Position numbers and translations under genes: made by a program. This document shows, in pieces, positions 1 through 11,174 of a stretch of DNA of 40,371 nucleotides (the first letter of the stretch is position 1; each line of letters starts with the position of its first letter). Source of the stretch: JANOAR01 sp031411235 (lineage in GTDB: Bacteria > Verrucomicrobiota > Verrucomicrobiia > Verrucomicrobiales > Verrucomicrobiaceae); assembly GCA_031411235.1 (NCBI GenBank), contig JANOAR010000295.1, forward strand, positions 1 through 40,371. Direction: 5' to 3'. A model generated the notes under the pieces. The model saw only the letters and a list, made by a program, of their open reading frames with translations. It made no database searches and was not told the DNA's origin.

Positions 1-1
1 C

Positions 2-400
2 GGCACGCTGGTGGGACTACTCGCTGGGCTACTGGCGCTGACAGCACTGCTGCTGGCGGGCTTTACACCCGTGGTGTGGATCTTTGGCCAAAGCACCGAG
101 TCGGTGGGATTCATGGGCGCACTGACGCTGCTGATCTGGGCGATCTCGCTGTGCTTCGGCTTGGGACTTATCGAGAAGGCCAAGGCGATCTATGGCACCA
201 CAGGCGGGGCGCATCTCGGGGTATGGCTCGTGGTTTTTGTCCTCGTCACGTTGCAGATGTCCACGGCGCTGCGGCCGATTCTTGGGCCTGGGGAGAAGAC
301 GACTTTTTTGCCCAGTGAAAAAATGTTCTTCTTGGAACACTGGGGCAATGCCCTCACGGATCGTGGTGTGGAGGCGAAGACGAAAACAACCAAGCGCTGA
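2..400 (+). CDS. C-terminal part of a multi-pass inner-membrane protein, function unknown
   Basis: The frame is open from the left edge to a TGA at 398-400, so the N-terminus lies outside the window. About 132 residues are visible. They form three hydrophobic stretches (roughly residues 4-27, 36-57 and 72-88) typical of membrane helices, then a polar segment of about 45 residues ending in a basic tail (KTKTTKR) that would probably face the cytoplasm. I see no catalytic motif and do not recognise the family. A GTG at base 11 is in frame but lies within the first helix, so it is unlikely to be the true start. The next gene is convergent, and the 86 bases between them hold nothing I can name. 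Confidence 0.55.
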   Translation, partial: GTLVGLLAGLLALTALLLAGFTPVVWIFGQSTESVGFMGALTLLIWAISLCFGLGLIEKAKAIYGTTGGAHLGVWLVVFVLVTLQMSTALRPILGPGEKTTFLPSEKMFFLEHWGNALTDRGVEAKTKTTKR

Positions 401-486
401 GCAATGCAAGGAAGGCAGCGATTTCTACTACATGTTCACGGCAAAGCTCGCCACCGCCGTTTTTCCGTTGGGTAAGGATTTGCGGT

Positions 487-1404
487 TTACTTGGTCTTCG
501 CGGGTTTCGGCGCGGGTGGCGTTTGTTTGGGATACCCGTCGAGCTTGATCACACTGATGGAGGCTTCGGTGTTGAAGTCGGCGGGCACGTCGCCTGTGCG
601 CTCGGTGGCTCCTGTGGCGACCCATTCGGTGCCGCGTTGCAGGGTTTCATAAAAGCCACGCTCAAGCATGGAATAGTCGGCGTGGCCGAGGGTGGTGTGG
701 AAGACGCGACCCTTGCCATAGCTGAGCACCATCATGTTGGGCTCGCTGACTTGGGTGCTATCGGAGACAGAGCTGGAGAGGATTTCGATGTTCTCGGCGG
801 GGCCGCGTAGCTTGCTGTAAAGCTCGTCTTTGGAGTGCAGCCAGCGCTTGGGCAGGCCTTTGGTAATGGGGTGCTCAGGGTTCTGGATTTCAACGACGAA
901 CTCATGCTGGGGGCCATGGCCGCCGCCATTGCCGGGGCTGGTGTCGCGGAAGAGTTTGCCTTCCTTCACATAGAGCCAGGGGCCGCTCTTTTCATTGCGA
1001 CCACCCCAGCCACCGACGCCGATCATGTCATTGTAGGCCTTCCAGTTGCCGAAGGAATTGTTGGCCGCATGGACGGCGACGAAGCCGCCACCGCCCTTCA
1101 CATAGGCTTCAAAATCTTTCTGCACCGATTCAGGCCAGTCGGTTCCGTTGTAGTTGCTGACGACGGCGGCGTAGTCGCTGAACTTGGGCTGCCAAGCCGC
1201 CCAGGCTTCAGGTTTGGCGTCCTTGGCGGGCGAGGTGGAGACGGCGACGGTGAAGGCTCCGCTGCTTTCGAGGGCATTGATGAGCACGGGCGTGGTGATG
1301 GCCCATTGGTGGTTATTTTGTCCGTCGAGGATGAGGACTTTCAGTTTGTCAGCAGCCTGCGCGGAGAGCGAGGCGGCGGCGAGAAGGGTGAGGAGGAGAC
1401 GCAT
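487..1404 (-). CDS. Secreted ThuA-domain protein
   Basis: A 305-residue protein with a signal peptide (MRLLLTLLAAASLSAQA, cleavage near residue 17), so it is exported. I chose the ATG at 1404 because the frame extends 28 codons further upstream but the leader only makes sense from here. The mature part is a ThuA-like fold, related to class I glutamine amidotransferase-like domains: it opens with a strand (KVLILDGQNNHQW), has the G-rich turn YVKGGGGFVAVHAANNSF near residues 130-147, and ends with the FHTTLGHADYSM segment. ThuA-like proteins are abundant in Verrucomicrobiota and Planctomycetota and are usually tied to sugar or glycoside use, but few have a known reaction. The C-terminus is a Pro/Lys-rich tail. 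No sugar gene lies beside it, so no substrate can be inferred. Confidence 0.85.
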   Translation of the reverse strand: MRLLLTLLAAASLSAQAADKLKVLILDGQNNHQWAITTPVLINALESSGAFTVAVSTSPAKDAKPEAWAAWQPKFSDYAAVVSNYNGTDWPESVQKDFEAYVKGGGGFVAVHAANNSFGNWKAYNDMIGVGGWGGRNEKSGPWLYVKEGKLFRDTSPGNGGGHGPQHEFVVEIQNPEHPITKGLPKRWLHSKDELYSKLRGPAENIEILSSSVSDSTQVSEPNMMVLSYGKGRVFHTTLGHADYSMLERGFYETLQRGTEWVATGATERTGDVPADFNTEASISVIKLDGYPKQTPPAPKPAKTK

Positions 1405-1511
1405 GGTTGGAATGTGAATGATGATTTTTGGTGATGAAATGTGAACGAAAGGATATGGAAGTTTAAGGGCAATTTTAAGTTTTGCCATTCACTCTCTTTT
1501 TGATGTGAATC

Positions 1512-1949
1512 TCAAGCCCAGTATCGCTTATTTACATACTGGCCATAGGCGAATAAGCCTGAGCCGACAAATAAAGCACTAGCTGGTCCAAGCCATAATG
1601 CCCCAGGAGCCTCTAGCTTTGCATCTTCTGGTTCATCAGAGTAATACATGACTCTTACTGTGATTGCGTCAATAGCAGCGATGCCAGAAGGGAACTCTAT
1701 ATCTAATGGTACTTGATGCATAGTGCCACCAGAGTCTCTGAACCCAATAACTGGACGAGATATGACAGTATTACGTCCGCGATTTGTTAGAGTCCCTGTT
1801 TGAAAGCCTACAATCCTGCCCTCAGATCGCTCAGCTTGGAACCAGAAAATCAAATTGAAGACAGCCCACCCAAGCCCAATGACGATAGCAGCGACTCCTT
1901 TAAATGTAAAAACAATGCCCGCGATGTTCAGTCCATTTTGATGACTCAT
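1512..1949 (-). CDS. DUF3592-type small membrane protein
   Basis: A 145-residue protein with an N-terminal membrane helix (about residues 12-36), a soluble beta-rich middle (about 40-110) containing a SRPVIGFRDSGG segment, and a second helix near the C-terminus (about 117-137). This helix-soluble-helix layout and the 'pVv.F.d..G' pattern match DUF3592, whose function is unknown. It follows tilS on the same strand with a 42-base gap. The gene is visibly richer in A and T than tilS and thuA, using codons such as AAT, GTA, ATA and TCA freely, so it may be a more recent arrival. Its upstream 42 bases are also AT-rich and could hold their own promoter. Confidence 0.7.
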   Translation of the reverse strand: MSHQNGLNIAGIVFTFKGVAAIVIGLGWAVFNLIFWFQAERSEGRIVGFQTGTLTNRGRNTVISRPVIGFRDSGGTMHQVPLDIEFPSGIAAIDAITVRVMYYSDEPEDAKLEAPGALWLGPASALFVGSGLFAYGQYVNKRYWA

Positions 1950-1991
1950 AAATAATTTCTGTGAATAATATTTACCTTGGTATGCTTCATC

Positions 1992-2978
1992 TCATTGTTG
2001 GGTGAGAAAACATTTTCCAGCCTTTCGGCGGAGCTGCCTAGCCTTGGGAAGGTTAATCCGTGCAGGCGTTGGCTGGGTGATGAGCTGCACGGCTTGCTCG
2101 ACTAGCTCTTGGGTGAGGCTGGGGATGGCTTGGGCTTTGAGCCAATGGTGCAGCACTCGATGTTGCAGGGCGGGATCGGCAGCGAGTAGCTCTGGCTTTA
2201 GCAGCAGGGCACCATCGTCGGCGAGTAGCGCTGCCTTGGCGATGAATTGCTCGGTGAGGTGCTGCATCCAGGCGTCCTCGCGCTCGGCCACGCGGGCGAG
2301 TCGCACCAGCATGGGCGCTGGGTCGCGACCTAGCAAATTGGCGAGCATGGGCAGGGCTTCGTGGCGCAGGGCATTGCGGGTGTAGGCGCTGTCCGCGTTG
2401 CTGGCGTCTTCGCGAAACTTAAGCCGATGCTCGGCGACGTAGGCAGCGATGTCAGCGCCTCGAATGCTAAGCAGCGGGCGGATCAGTTGCAGCTCGGTGG
2501 CAGGGCGTTTGCCGTTGGGAATGCTGAGGCTGGTGTCGCGGCTCATGCCAGCGAGCCCGCCGATGCCTGTGCCGCGCAGGGCTCGCATGAGCACGGTCTC
2601 GGCTTGGTCTTCCGCATGGTGGGCGAGGAGCAGGCGCGGGCAACGTCGCTGGCGGGCGATGCGGGCAAAGAACTGATGCCGCGCCTGGCGAGCGGTGGCC
2701 TCGATGGATTGCTTTTGCACCTGGGCCAGGGCTTTCACGTCTGCGACTTCGACATGGCACTCGTAGCCGAGGCACTGGGCGAGAGCTTGGACAAAGGCGG
2801 CATCCTGCGTGGAGGCGCGGCCTCGCAGGCGATGGTTGAGATGGCAGACGATGAGCGCCTTAAAACCCAACGAATGCAGGGCGTGCAGCAGGGCGACGCT
2901 GTCGCGCCCGCCGGAGACGCCGATGAGATAGCGTGGCCGGGGGGCGAGAAATGAGAGCGCGGTGAGGAGGGGGGACAT
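1992..2978 (-). CDS. tilS: tRNA(Ile)-lysidine synthase
   Basis: TilS attaches lysine to C34 of the CAU-anticodon tRNA(Ile), changing its decoding from Met to Ile codons; it is cytoplasmic and normally essential. The PP-loop ATP-binding motif SGGRDS lies at residues 22-27 of the chosen start and is followed by the N-type ATPase fold, including the CHLNHRLRG and LLAHHAEDQAETVLMR segments (about residues 45-135) that mark TilS among PP-loop enzymes. The remaining half is the TilS substrate-binding region and a C-terminal part with LPKARQLRRKAGKCF. The length (328 aa) is at the short end of the family. The ATG at 2978 puts the PP-loop at the usual distance; a start 13 codons upstream is possible. 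The gene reads away from the DoxX-like gene, 54 bases upstream. Confidence 0.92.
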   Translation of the reverse strand: MSPLLTALSFLAPRPRYLIGVSGGRDSVALLHALHSLGFKALIVCHLNHRLRGRASTQDAAFVQALAQCLGYECHVEVADVKALAQVQKQSIEATARQARHQFFARIARQRRCPRLLLAHHAEDQAETVLMRALRGTGIGGLAGMSRDTSLSIPNGKRPATELQLIRPLLSIRGADIAAYVAEHRLKFREDASNADSAYTRNALRHEALPMLANLLGRDPAPMLVRLARVAEREDAWMQHLTEQFIAKAALLADDGALLLKPELLAADPALQHRVLHHWLKAQAIPSLTQELVEQAVQLITQPTPARINLPKARQLRRKAGKCFLTQQ

Positions 2979-3031
2979 TGGGCCTGGAGCGCGAGGAGTC
3001 GGGTGACCCAATGTCACGAGGGCGCATCAAA

Positions 3032-3406
3032 TTATTTGCCGATGAAGGGGCCGAACTCGCGCTTGTGGTGCATCAAAAGGATGATGGAGCAGACGCTCAT
3101 GACGAGAACCAGCGGCAAATTGCCGGGCATCATTTTCCAATGATACAAAATGATGTTCACGAGGATGGGGCCAATGATGAGAAGGCCAAGCGGAGTGAAT
3201 CGACCGCTGAGGATGAGCGCTCCGCCAAGGACTTCGAGGCCTTTGACATAGGTGCCGTAGCCGCTGCCGAAGAGCGCTCCCATGAAGGCTTTGGCGTGCT
3301 CAGTCTCTGGCGCGGGGATGGGGATGAAGTGGAGAAAGCCGTTGAGGCCGAAGACGACAAAGATGAGGCCGAGAAGGATGCGGGCAATGATGGCTGCGAT
3401 TTTCAT
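3032..3406 (-). CDS. DoxX-family four-helix membrane protein
   Basis: A 124-residue protein with four predicted membrane helices (about residues 4-22, 45-65, 68-85 and 95-112), the layout of the DoxX/SURF4-like family. It begins MKIAAIIARILLGLIFVV, and FGLNGFLHF follows helix 1 as in family members. Family roles include redox and thiol homeostasis but are poorly defined, so I give no substrate. The frame runs 27 codons further upstream in low-complexity sequence; the ATG at 3406 starts just before helix 1 and is preferred. It is divergent from the cupin gene, with 145 bases between the two starts. Confidence 0.75.
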   Translation of the reverse strand: MKIAAIIARILLGLIFVVFGLNGFLHFIPIPAPETEHAKAFMGALFGSGYGTYVKGLEVLGGALILSGRFTPLGLLIIGPILVNIILYHWKMMPGNLPLVLVMSVCSIILLMHHKREFGPFIGK

Positions 3407-3515
3407 GGAGGATGGGTCTGGGTGTTCTGTGGGTGTGGTTGGTGATGGGGACGTGCCGAGGAGAACAGAGCACCACCATAAAGACAAGCACGAAGGCAGG
3501 GTCGTTTTTCAGATG

Positions 3516-3560
3516 CAGCGACATAGAGGCCGCGCTCCAGTCGCGGCCTCCATGTCGCTG
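3516..3560 (+). repeat. Long palindrome overlapping the cupin start codon
   Basis: Bases 3516-3534 and 3542-3560 form arms of 19 bp that pair at every position but one (A3525 opposite C3551), with a 7-base loop. The right arm contains the ATG (3552-3554) of the cupin gene. In the transcript this hairpin would bury the start codon. The shape, GC-rich inner stem and single central mismatch look like a dispersed REP-like palindrome, but only one copy of this sequence is present in the window. Confidence 0.8.
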
Positions 3561-3956
3561 CGTATTATCCACCGCTCCGGGGCTGAGTCTGGCGATGTCC
3601 AGAAGCTTGGCCCGTATGAAATCGAGTCGCTCATCCCTCGCGAAGACGAAGCGGCAGGCACGGCCTATCGAGTGCGCGTAGAGGCGCATCAAACGACGAG
3701 CGTGAGCTATCACAAACGAGCCGAGGAGTTTTATTATGTACTGAGCGGCAGTGGCACCGCCGTGCTGAATGGCGTGGCTCATGAACTGCGCACGGGAGAT
3801 TTCCTGCGGCTGCCACCAGGGACAACGCATGGGTTCACCACCCGCGAGGAGCCGCTGGTGATGCTCGATATTCACACCCCTGGCTCACGACCAGATCGCG
3901 ATGTGTTTTTCGTGGGCGAGGTGCCGACGGGGTTCACCGTGAGCGGTGAACGGTGA
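3552..3956 (+). CDS. Small single-domain cupin protein
   Basis: A 134-residue protein consisting of one cupin beta-barrel. Cupin motif 1 is at about residues 52-68 (YHKRAEEFYYVLSGSG, with His and Glu placed for metal binding) and motif 2 at about 81-95 (GDFLRLPPGTTHGF, with the PxG and His). Such proteins bind a metal and act as isomerases, dioxygenases or sugar-binding regulators, and the sequence does not tell which. The proposed ATG lies inside a long hairpin; the frame is open further upstream, but those residues look non-coding. The last codons overlap a GGTGAAC heptamer repeat, which supplies the C-terminal residues VSGER. The gene converges on the ABC transporter pair, 28 bases away. 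Confidence 0.8.
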   Translation: MSLRIIHRSGAESGDVQKLGPYEIESLIPREDEAAGTAYRVRVEAHQTTSVSYHKRAEEFYYVLSGSGTAVLNGVAHELRTGDFLRLPPGTTHGFTTREEPLVMLDIHTPGSRPDRDVFFVGEVPTGFTVSGER

Positions 3957-3965
3957 ACGGTGAGC
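3931..3965. repeat. Heptamer tandem repeat (GGTGAAC) at a convergent gene junction
   Basis: Units CGTGAGC (3938-3944), GGTGAAC (3945-3951), GGTGAAC (3952-3958) and GGTGAGC (3959-3965) follow each other with a 7-base period. GTTCACC at 3932-3938 is the reverse complement of the unit, so the left end can also fold as a hairpin. The repeat runs over the stop codon of the cupin gene and ends in AACGG-TGAG-CCGTT followed by TT, which might act as a weak terminator. Confidence 0.75.
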
Positions 3966-3984
3966 CGTTTTCGCCCTTCGGATT

Positions 3985-5877
3985 TCACGCCATCTTCGCC
4001 CACAGCGCAGCGAAGGCCCCCCCGCTCTTCAGCAACGCATCGGGCGAACCTTGTTCGATGATGCGGCCTTGATCGAGGACGAGCACGATGTCGGCACTGC
4101 GGATGGTGCTAAGACGATGGGCGACGATGAAACTCGTGCGGCCTCGCAGCAGCTCAAACAGGGCGGCCTGGGTTTTGCGCTCGGTGATGGGATCGACGGC
4201 GCTGGTGGCCTCGTCGAGGATGAGCAGCGCAGGGTCGGCGAGCAGGGCTCGGGCGAAGCAGATGATTTGTCTTTGGCCGAGGGATAAGCCCGAGCCGTGC
4301 TCGCCGACTTGGGCATCGAGGCCATGCTGAATGGCGTCGATGACGTCGAGACAGTTCAATTTTCGCAGGGCTTCGATGACTTCATCGCGAGTCGCGGCAG
4401 GGCGGACGACGCGGATGTTGTCTAGCACGCTACCGAGGAAGAGGAAGTTCTGCTGCGGCACAACGCCGAGGCTTTGGTGGATGGCATCGCTGTGCAACTC
4501 GCGAGTGTCGTGTCCATCAAGCAAGACGCTGCCTGCGGTGGGCAGATGAAACTTGGCGATAAGACTTGCGAGCGTGGTCTTGCCACTGCCCGTAGCGCCA
4601 ACGAGTGCAACGCAGGTGCCTGGCTCGATTTTGAAGCTGATGCCACGCAACGCTTGGCGACGGGACACAGGCTGAGTGTCTGTTTCACTCGGCTTTGGGA
4701 GGTCGGTATCGTAGCTGAATTCAACGTTGCGGAACTCAACGCTGCCTTGCAGTCGCTCGGGGCGCAGGGCGTTGGGCGAGTCTTGCCAAGTCGGTGTCGT
4801 GTCGAGGATGTGGAAGATTTTTTCGGCCCCGGCCATCGCTGTGAGGGCTTCGTTGAGCATGTTGCCCAAGTAGATGAGCGGCTGAAAAAAGAGCGCCGCG
4901 AGAAAGAAGAACTGAATCATCGTGCCGATGGGCATGGCGATGTCTGGCTGCAAGACACGCCAGCCGCCGATGAGCACGAGGGCGGCGATGAAGACCTGGC
5001 TGCCCAACTCCAGCAGGGGTAAAAAAATGCCACCCGCGCGTGCGGACTGGAAGTTGAAGCGGGCGTGGTCGGCCACGAGTTCGTGGAACAGCGTTTCATT
5101 CACCTCCTGCCGCCCAAAGGACTGGGTGACGCGCACGCCGCCGACGCTTTCCGCCATGGTCGCGGAGATGCGGCTGAAGCTGTCGGACTGGGCGCGGTAA
5201 GCCGCGCTGAGTTGCTTGTGGAAGATGAGATTGAGCCCCCAGACAACGGGCGCGATACCGAGAGCGCAGAGGAAGAGTATGGCGTCGGTGTAGGCCATCA
5301 ATAAGCCACAGATGGTCATTTGAATGCACTGCACGATGGTGACGAAGAGCACACTCTGCACGCCCATGCGGATGCCCTCGGCATCGCCCGTGAGGCGGCT
5401 GATCATGCGGCCCACGGGCACTTTTTGGAAGTAGCTGAGGGTGAGCCCAAGCCAGCGCTGGAACATGGCCAAGCGCAAGTCATGCACGACGGCTTCGCCG
5501 ATCTCTTGGGCCAGCTTGACACGGAAGTGGAAGATGAACTCGGTGAGGCAGGCAAAGGCGAAAAAGGCGGCAACCGCCCCGCGAAGAGCAGCCTCGTCAC
5601 CCCGAGCGATGGGGCCGTTAATGATGGCCCCCACGGCCCAGGCCAGGAGCGGCAACTGGATGCCTCGGGCGATGACGCAGGCGATCATTACAGCCATTTT
5701 ACGACGGTAGGGGCGGGCGTAGCTGAGTAGGCGGCGAATGATGCGAAAGGAGAGCGGAGCCTGTCGCAGATCGTCAAGCGGATCGCCGTCTTGCTCGGCT
5801 TTGGTGCGGGCAATCACGTCGCGGTTGACGATGCCAGCGATGCCTCGGGTGTTGATGGGGTCGGGGGGCGTGGTCAC
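3985..5877 (-). CDS. ABC exporter half-transporter, subunit with complete Walker B and altered signature
   Basis: A 630-residue fused permease-ATPase of the MsbA/LmrA type. The first 350 residues hold six membrane helices, preceded by about 50 cytoplasmic residues. The ATPase domain has Walker A GATGSGKT at about 427-434, an altered signature LSLGQ in place of LSGGQ, Walker B LLILDEATSAVD with the catalytic Glu, and the switch His in IVAHRLSTI. The start is GTG, overlapping the stop of the upstream partner by four bases (GTGA, 5874-5877), so the two are translationally coupled. The combination of normal Walker B with altered signature is that of the TM288-like subunit of heterodimeric exporters. 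The substrate (lipid, drug or peptide) cannot be read from the sequence. Confidence 0.93.
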   Translation of the reverse strand: MTTPPDPINTRGIAGIVNRDVIARTKAEQDGDPLDDLRQAPLSFRIIRRLLSYARPYRRKMAVMIACVIARGIQLPLLAWAVGAIINGPIARGDEAALRGAVAAFFAFACLTEFIFHFRVKLAQEIGEAVVHDLRLAMFQRWLGLTLSYFQKVPVGRMISRLTGDAEGIRMGVQSVLFVTIVQCIQMTICGLLMAYTDAILFLCALGIAPVVWGLNLIFHKQLSAAYRAQSDSFSRISATMAESVGGVRVTQSFGRQEVNETLFHELVADHARFNFQSARAGGIFLPLLELGSQVFIAALVLIGGWRVLQPDIAMPIGTMIQFFFLAALFFQPLIYLGNMLNEALTAMAGAEKIFHILDTTPTWQDSPNALRPERLQGSVEFRNVEFSYDTDLPKPSETDTQPVSRRQALRGISFKIEPGTCVALVGATGSGKTTLASLIAKFHLPTAGSVLLDGHDTRELHSDAIHQSLGVVPQQNFLFLGSVLDNIRVVRPAATRDEVIEALRKLNCLDVIDAIQHGLDAQVGEHGSGLSLGQRQIICFARALLADPALLILDEATSAVDPITERKTQAALFELLRGRTSFIVAHRLSTIRSADIVLVLDQGRIIEQGSPDALLKSGGAFAALWAKMA

Positions 5878-7727
5878 GGGGATAGGTGCTCCATATTTGA
5901 TGCCGTGGTAGGCGCACTTCCTCCCACCAGCGCCTCGCGGTAGTACCCCGTGCGCTCGGCAAGCTCGGCATGGATGCCTTCGGCGGCGATGCGCCCAGCC
6001 TCCATGACGATGACACGGTCGGCGTATTTCACCGCGCCGAGTCGGTGCGCGATGATGAAGCAGGTGCGGCCATGCATGGCGGTGTCGAGGGCGCTCAGTA
6101 TTTCCGCTTCAGTCTCGGTATCGACAGCGGCAGTGGGGTCATCAAGGATGAGGATGGCGGGGTCGAGGAGCAGCGCACGGGCGAGCGAGAGACGTTGCCG
6201 CTGGCCGCCGCTAAGGTTGCTGCCGTTCTCATGCAGCAGGGTGTCGTAGCCCTGGGGCAGACGTTCGATAAACTCATGCGCAGCGGCTAATTTCGCCGCG
6301 TGTTCGATCTGCTCACGCGTGGAGTCAGGGCGACCAAAAGCGATGTTCGCAGCGATGCTGGCGCTGAAGAGGAAGCTCTCTTGGAAGACAAGCCCGACCT
6401 GATGGCGCACGTCATCGACGCGCCAAGATTTGAGGTCGCAGCCATCGAGCAACACGCGGCCCACGTCGGGATCATAAAAGCGAGCGATGAGGTGGATGAG
6501 CGCACTCTTCCCCGCGCCCGTGGGGCCAATGATGGCGATGCGCTCGCCGGGCCGCACCTCCAGGCAGATGTCATGCAGCACGGTGTTGTTTTCCTTGAAG
6601 GCAAAGCTGACGTTCTGGAATTCCACATGACCCTGCGCACGCTCCAGCGGCTGTGCCTCCGCAGCGTCTCTCACATCGGGCACAGCGTCGAGAATTTCAA
6701 AGACGCGCTGGGCTCCAGCGAGGGTTTGTTGCAGGTTATCAGCGATAGCGGCGATGGCCGTGAACTGAGCGGCGAGCTGCTGCAAGACGCCGGCGAAGAC
6801 CACAAGCCCCGTGCCGATGGGGATGCGCCCATGGATGGCGAGCCAGCCACCATAACCCAGCAGCACAGCGATGCTGGCTTGGTTCAATAAACTGACGCCA
6901 GGGTGCATGAGGGAGAGCTTGAAAAAGACCCCGCGCTTTTGGTTTCGCACCGCATCATTCGCTTCGCGAAAGCGCTGAGTAGCCCAGGGCTCCAGGGCAA
7001 AACTTTTCACCACCGTGATGCCGCGCATCAACTCCTCAAACACAAGCACGAGGCGATCCATCAGCTCGCGATTCTCTTCATAATCACGCCGCAACCAGGT
7101 GGAAAAGATAACGACCATCACCCACACCAGCGGCAGCGGTAGCAGACACGCAAAAGTGAGCCCTGGGTGAATGCGGGCGAGCAGCACGACGTAAAAGAGA
7201 AAGGCGATAAGCGTGCTGATGGTCTGCACCAGCACGCCATCGACGAACAACCGAACCGCCTGGGTATCGCCCGTGACGCGGTTGATCAAGGGCCCCGTGG
7301 TATTGGCATCGAAGAAACGAAAGCTCAGTCGATGCATCTTCGCATAGACCGCGCTGCGCAGGCCCACCGCGATCTGTTGCTGCCCGAGGCGAGCATTGGT
7401 GACGGCAGCGAGATAAGCGAGACGAGCCCGCAGCAAGGCCATGATGAGGACGAATACCGCCAGTGCTGTGAGCACCTGCATAGGCTGCCAATGCGCGGGT
7501 GGCTGCCAGCCAAAAGGCAGGCGTGGAGCCGTTGCCTCGTGAGCAAGGACATGCCGCAGGTAGTCGATGCTGAAGCCAATGCCACCCAGCGAGGCCAAGC
7601 TGCACAGCACCAGCGCCGCCTGCTGCGCCATGAGCTGCAAGCAGCCCGCACGATGCTGCCACGCAAGGGCCAACAACCGCGCAAGAAGAGTGCGCTGGGT
7701 ATAGGAGGGTAGCTGGGCGGTGGACAC
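5874..7727 (-). CDS. ABC exporter half-transporter, subunit with degenerate Walker B
   Basis: A 617-residue fused permease-ATPase, first gene of a two-gene operon. Six membrane helices occupy about residues 25-325. The ATPase domain carries Walker A GPTGAGKS (about 398-405), a canonical signature LSGGQRQR, and Walker B ILILDDPTAAVD, in which the catalytic Glu is replaced by Asp. The H-loop His is present (IIAHRLGAV). In heterodimeric exporters such as TM287/288, BmrCD and LmrCD, the Asp-bearing subunit pairs with one whose signature is altered, giving one hydrolytic and one silent site; the downstream gene supplies exactly that partner. The start is GTG at 7727. A short stem (GTCAATC/GATTGAC, 7756-7781) lies upstream between this gene and the kinase. 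Confidence 0.93.
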   Translation of the reverse strand: MSTAQLPSYTQRTLLARLLALAWQHRAGCLQLMAQQAALVLCSLASLGGIGFSIDYLRHVLAHEATAPRLPFGWQPPAHWQPMQVLTALAVFVLIMALLRARLAYLAAVTNARLGQQQIAVGLRSAVYAKMHRLSFRFFDANTTGPLINRVTGDTQAVRLFVDGVLVQTISTLIAFLFYVVLLARIHPGLTFACLLPLPLVWVMVVIFSTWLRRDYEENRELMDRLVLVFEELMRGITVVKSFALEPWATQRFREANDAVRNQKRGVFFKLSLMHPGVSLLNQASIAVLLGYGGWLAIHGRIPIGTGLVVFAGVLQQLAAQFTAIAAIADNLQQTLAGAQRVFEILDAVPDVRDAAEAQPLERAQGHVEFQNVSFAFKENNTVLHDICLEVRPGERIAIIGPTGAGKSALIHLIARFYDPDVGRVLLDGCDLKSWRVDDVRHQVGLVFQESFLFSASIAANIAFGRPDSTREQIEHAAKLAAAHEFIERLPQGYDTLLHENGSNLSGGQRQRLSLARALLLDPAILILDDPTAAVDTETEAEILSALDTAMHGRTCFIIAHRLGAVKYADRVIVMEAGRIAAEGIHAELAERTGYYREALVGGSAPTTASNMEHLSP

Positions 7728-7794
7728 TTGGCGCGATGCAAGCGGATGGCATAAGTGTCAATCAGTTGCCTGGAGGATTGACCACCCATTTGTT

Positions 7795-10617
<2,823 letters not shown>

Positions 10618-10700
10618 GCGATGAACTGTGGTTGCTGGCTGAACCTAAACCGCAGTTGGGAGTGGATGGCTGCTGGCCTGAGAAGGTAGGGTGGCACGGG

Positions 10701-11150
10701 CTAGATGGCGACGGTGCCGGCGCGGACGATGACTCGGCGGACGCAGGTGACGAGGGCTTCGGGGGTGTAGGGCTTGGCGAGCATGTCCACAAAGCCTGCG
10801 TGGACGATGAGTTCTTCGGCTCCTTCGCCGAAGAAGCCGGAACAGGCGACGACGGGGAGGGAGGGATAGAGGGCTCGGATGTTGTCGAAGGTCTCTAGGC
10901 CGGACATGCCGCCGGGCATGGTGAGGTCTAGGAGGACGAGGTCGGGCATGGTGTTTTCGGCGTGGTGCTGTTGCAGTTTGGCGAGGGCGTCTTCGCCGGT
11001 GGGGGCGGTGGCGACGCCGATGTCGAGGGTGGAGAGGATGGCGCGGCCAACGGTGAGGAGGGCGGGCTCGTCATCGACGAGGAGGACGCTGCCTGTCTGG
11101 CGGGAGTAGTTGCCGAGGAAGGTGTTGGGGGCATTAAAGAGGGTGTTCAT
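10701..11150 (-). CDS. Receiver-only response regulator (CheY-like)
   Basis: A 149-residue protein made of one receiver domain after about 20 N-terminal residues. The acidic pocket is in SVLLVDDEP, the phospho-acceptor is Asp75 (LVLLDLTMPGG), the switch Ser/Thr position is in VACSGF, and the conserved Lys is in AKPYTPEAL. There is no output domain, so it should act by protein contact like CheY or as a phosphorelay intermediate. It sits between the secretion ATPase gene (24 bases upstream) and the hybrid kinase (83 bases downstream), so a phosphorelay from the kinase through this protein to the pilus-like machine is plausible. A GspE/PilB-associated partner role is inference only. Confidence 0.9.
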   Translation of the reverse strand: MNTLFNAPNTFLGNYSRQTGSVLLVDDEPALLTVGRAILSTLDIGVATAPTGEDALAKLQQHHAENTMPDLVLLDLTMPGGMSGLETFDNIRALYPSLPVVACSGFFGEGAEELIVHAGFVDMLAKPYTPEALVTCVRRVIVRAGTVAI

Positions 11151-11174
11151 GGCGGGGAGAGGGGCGGCGGTGGG

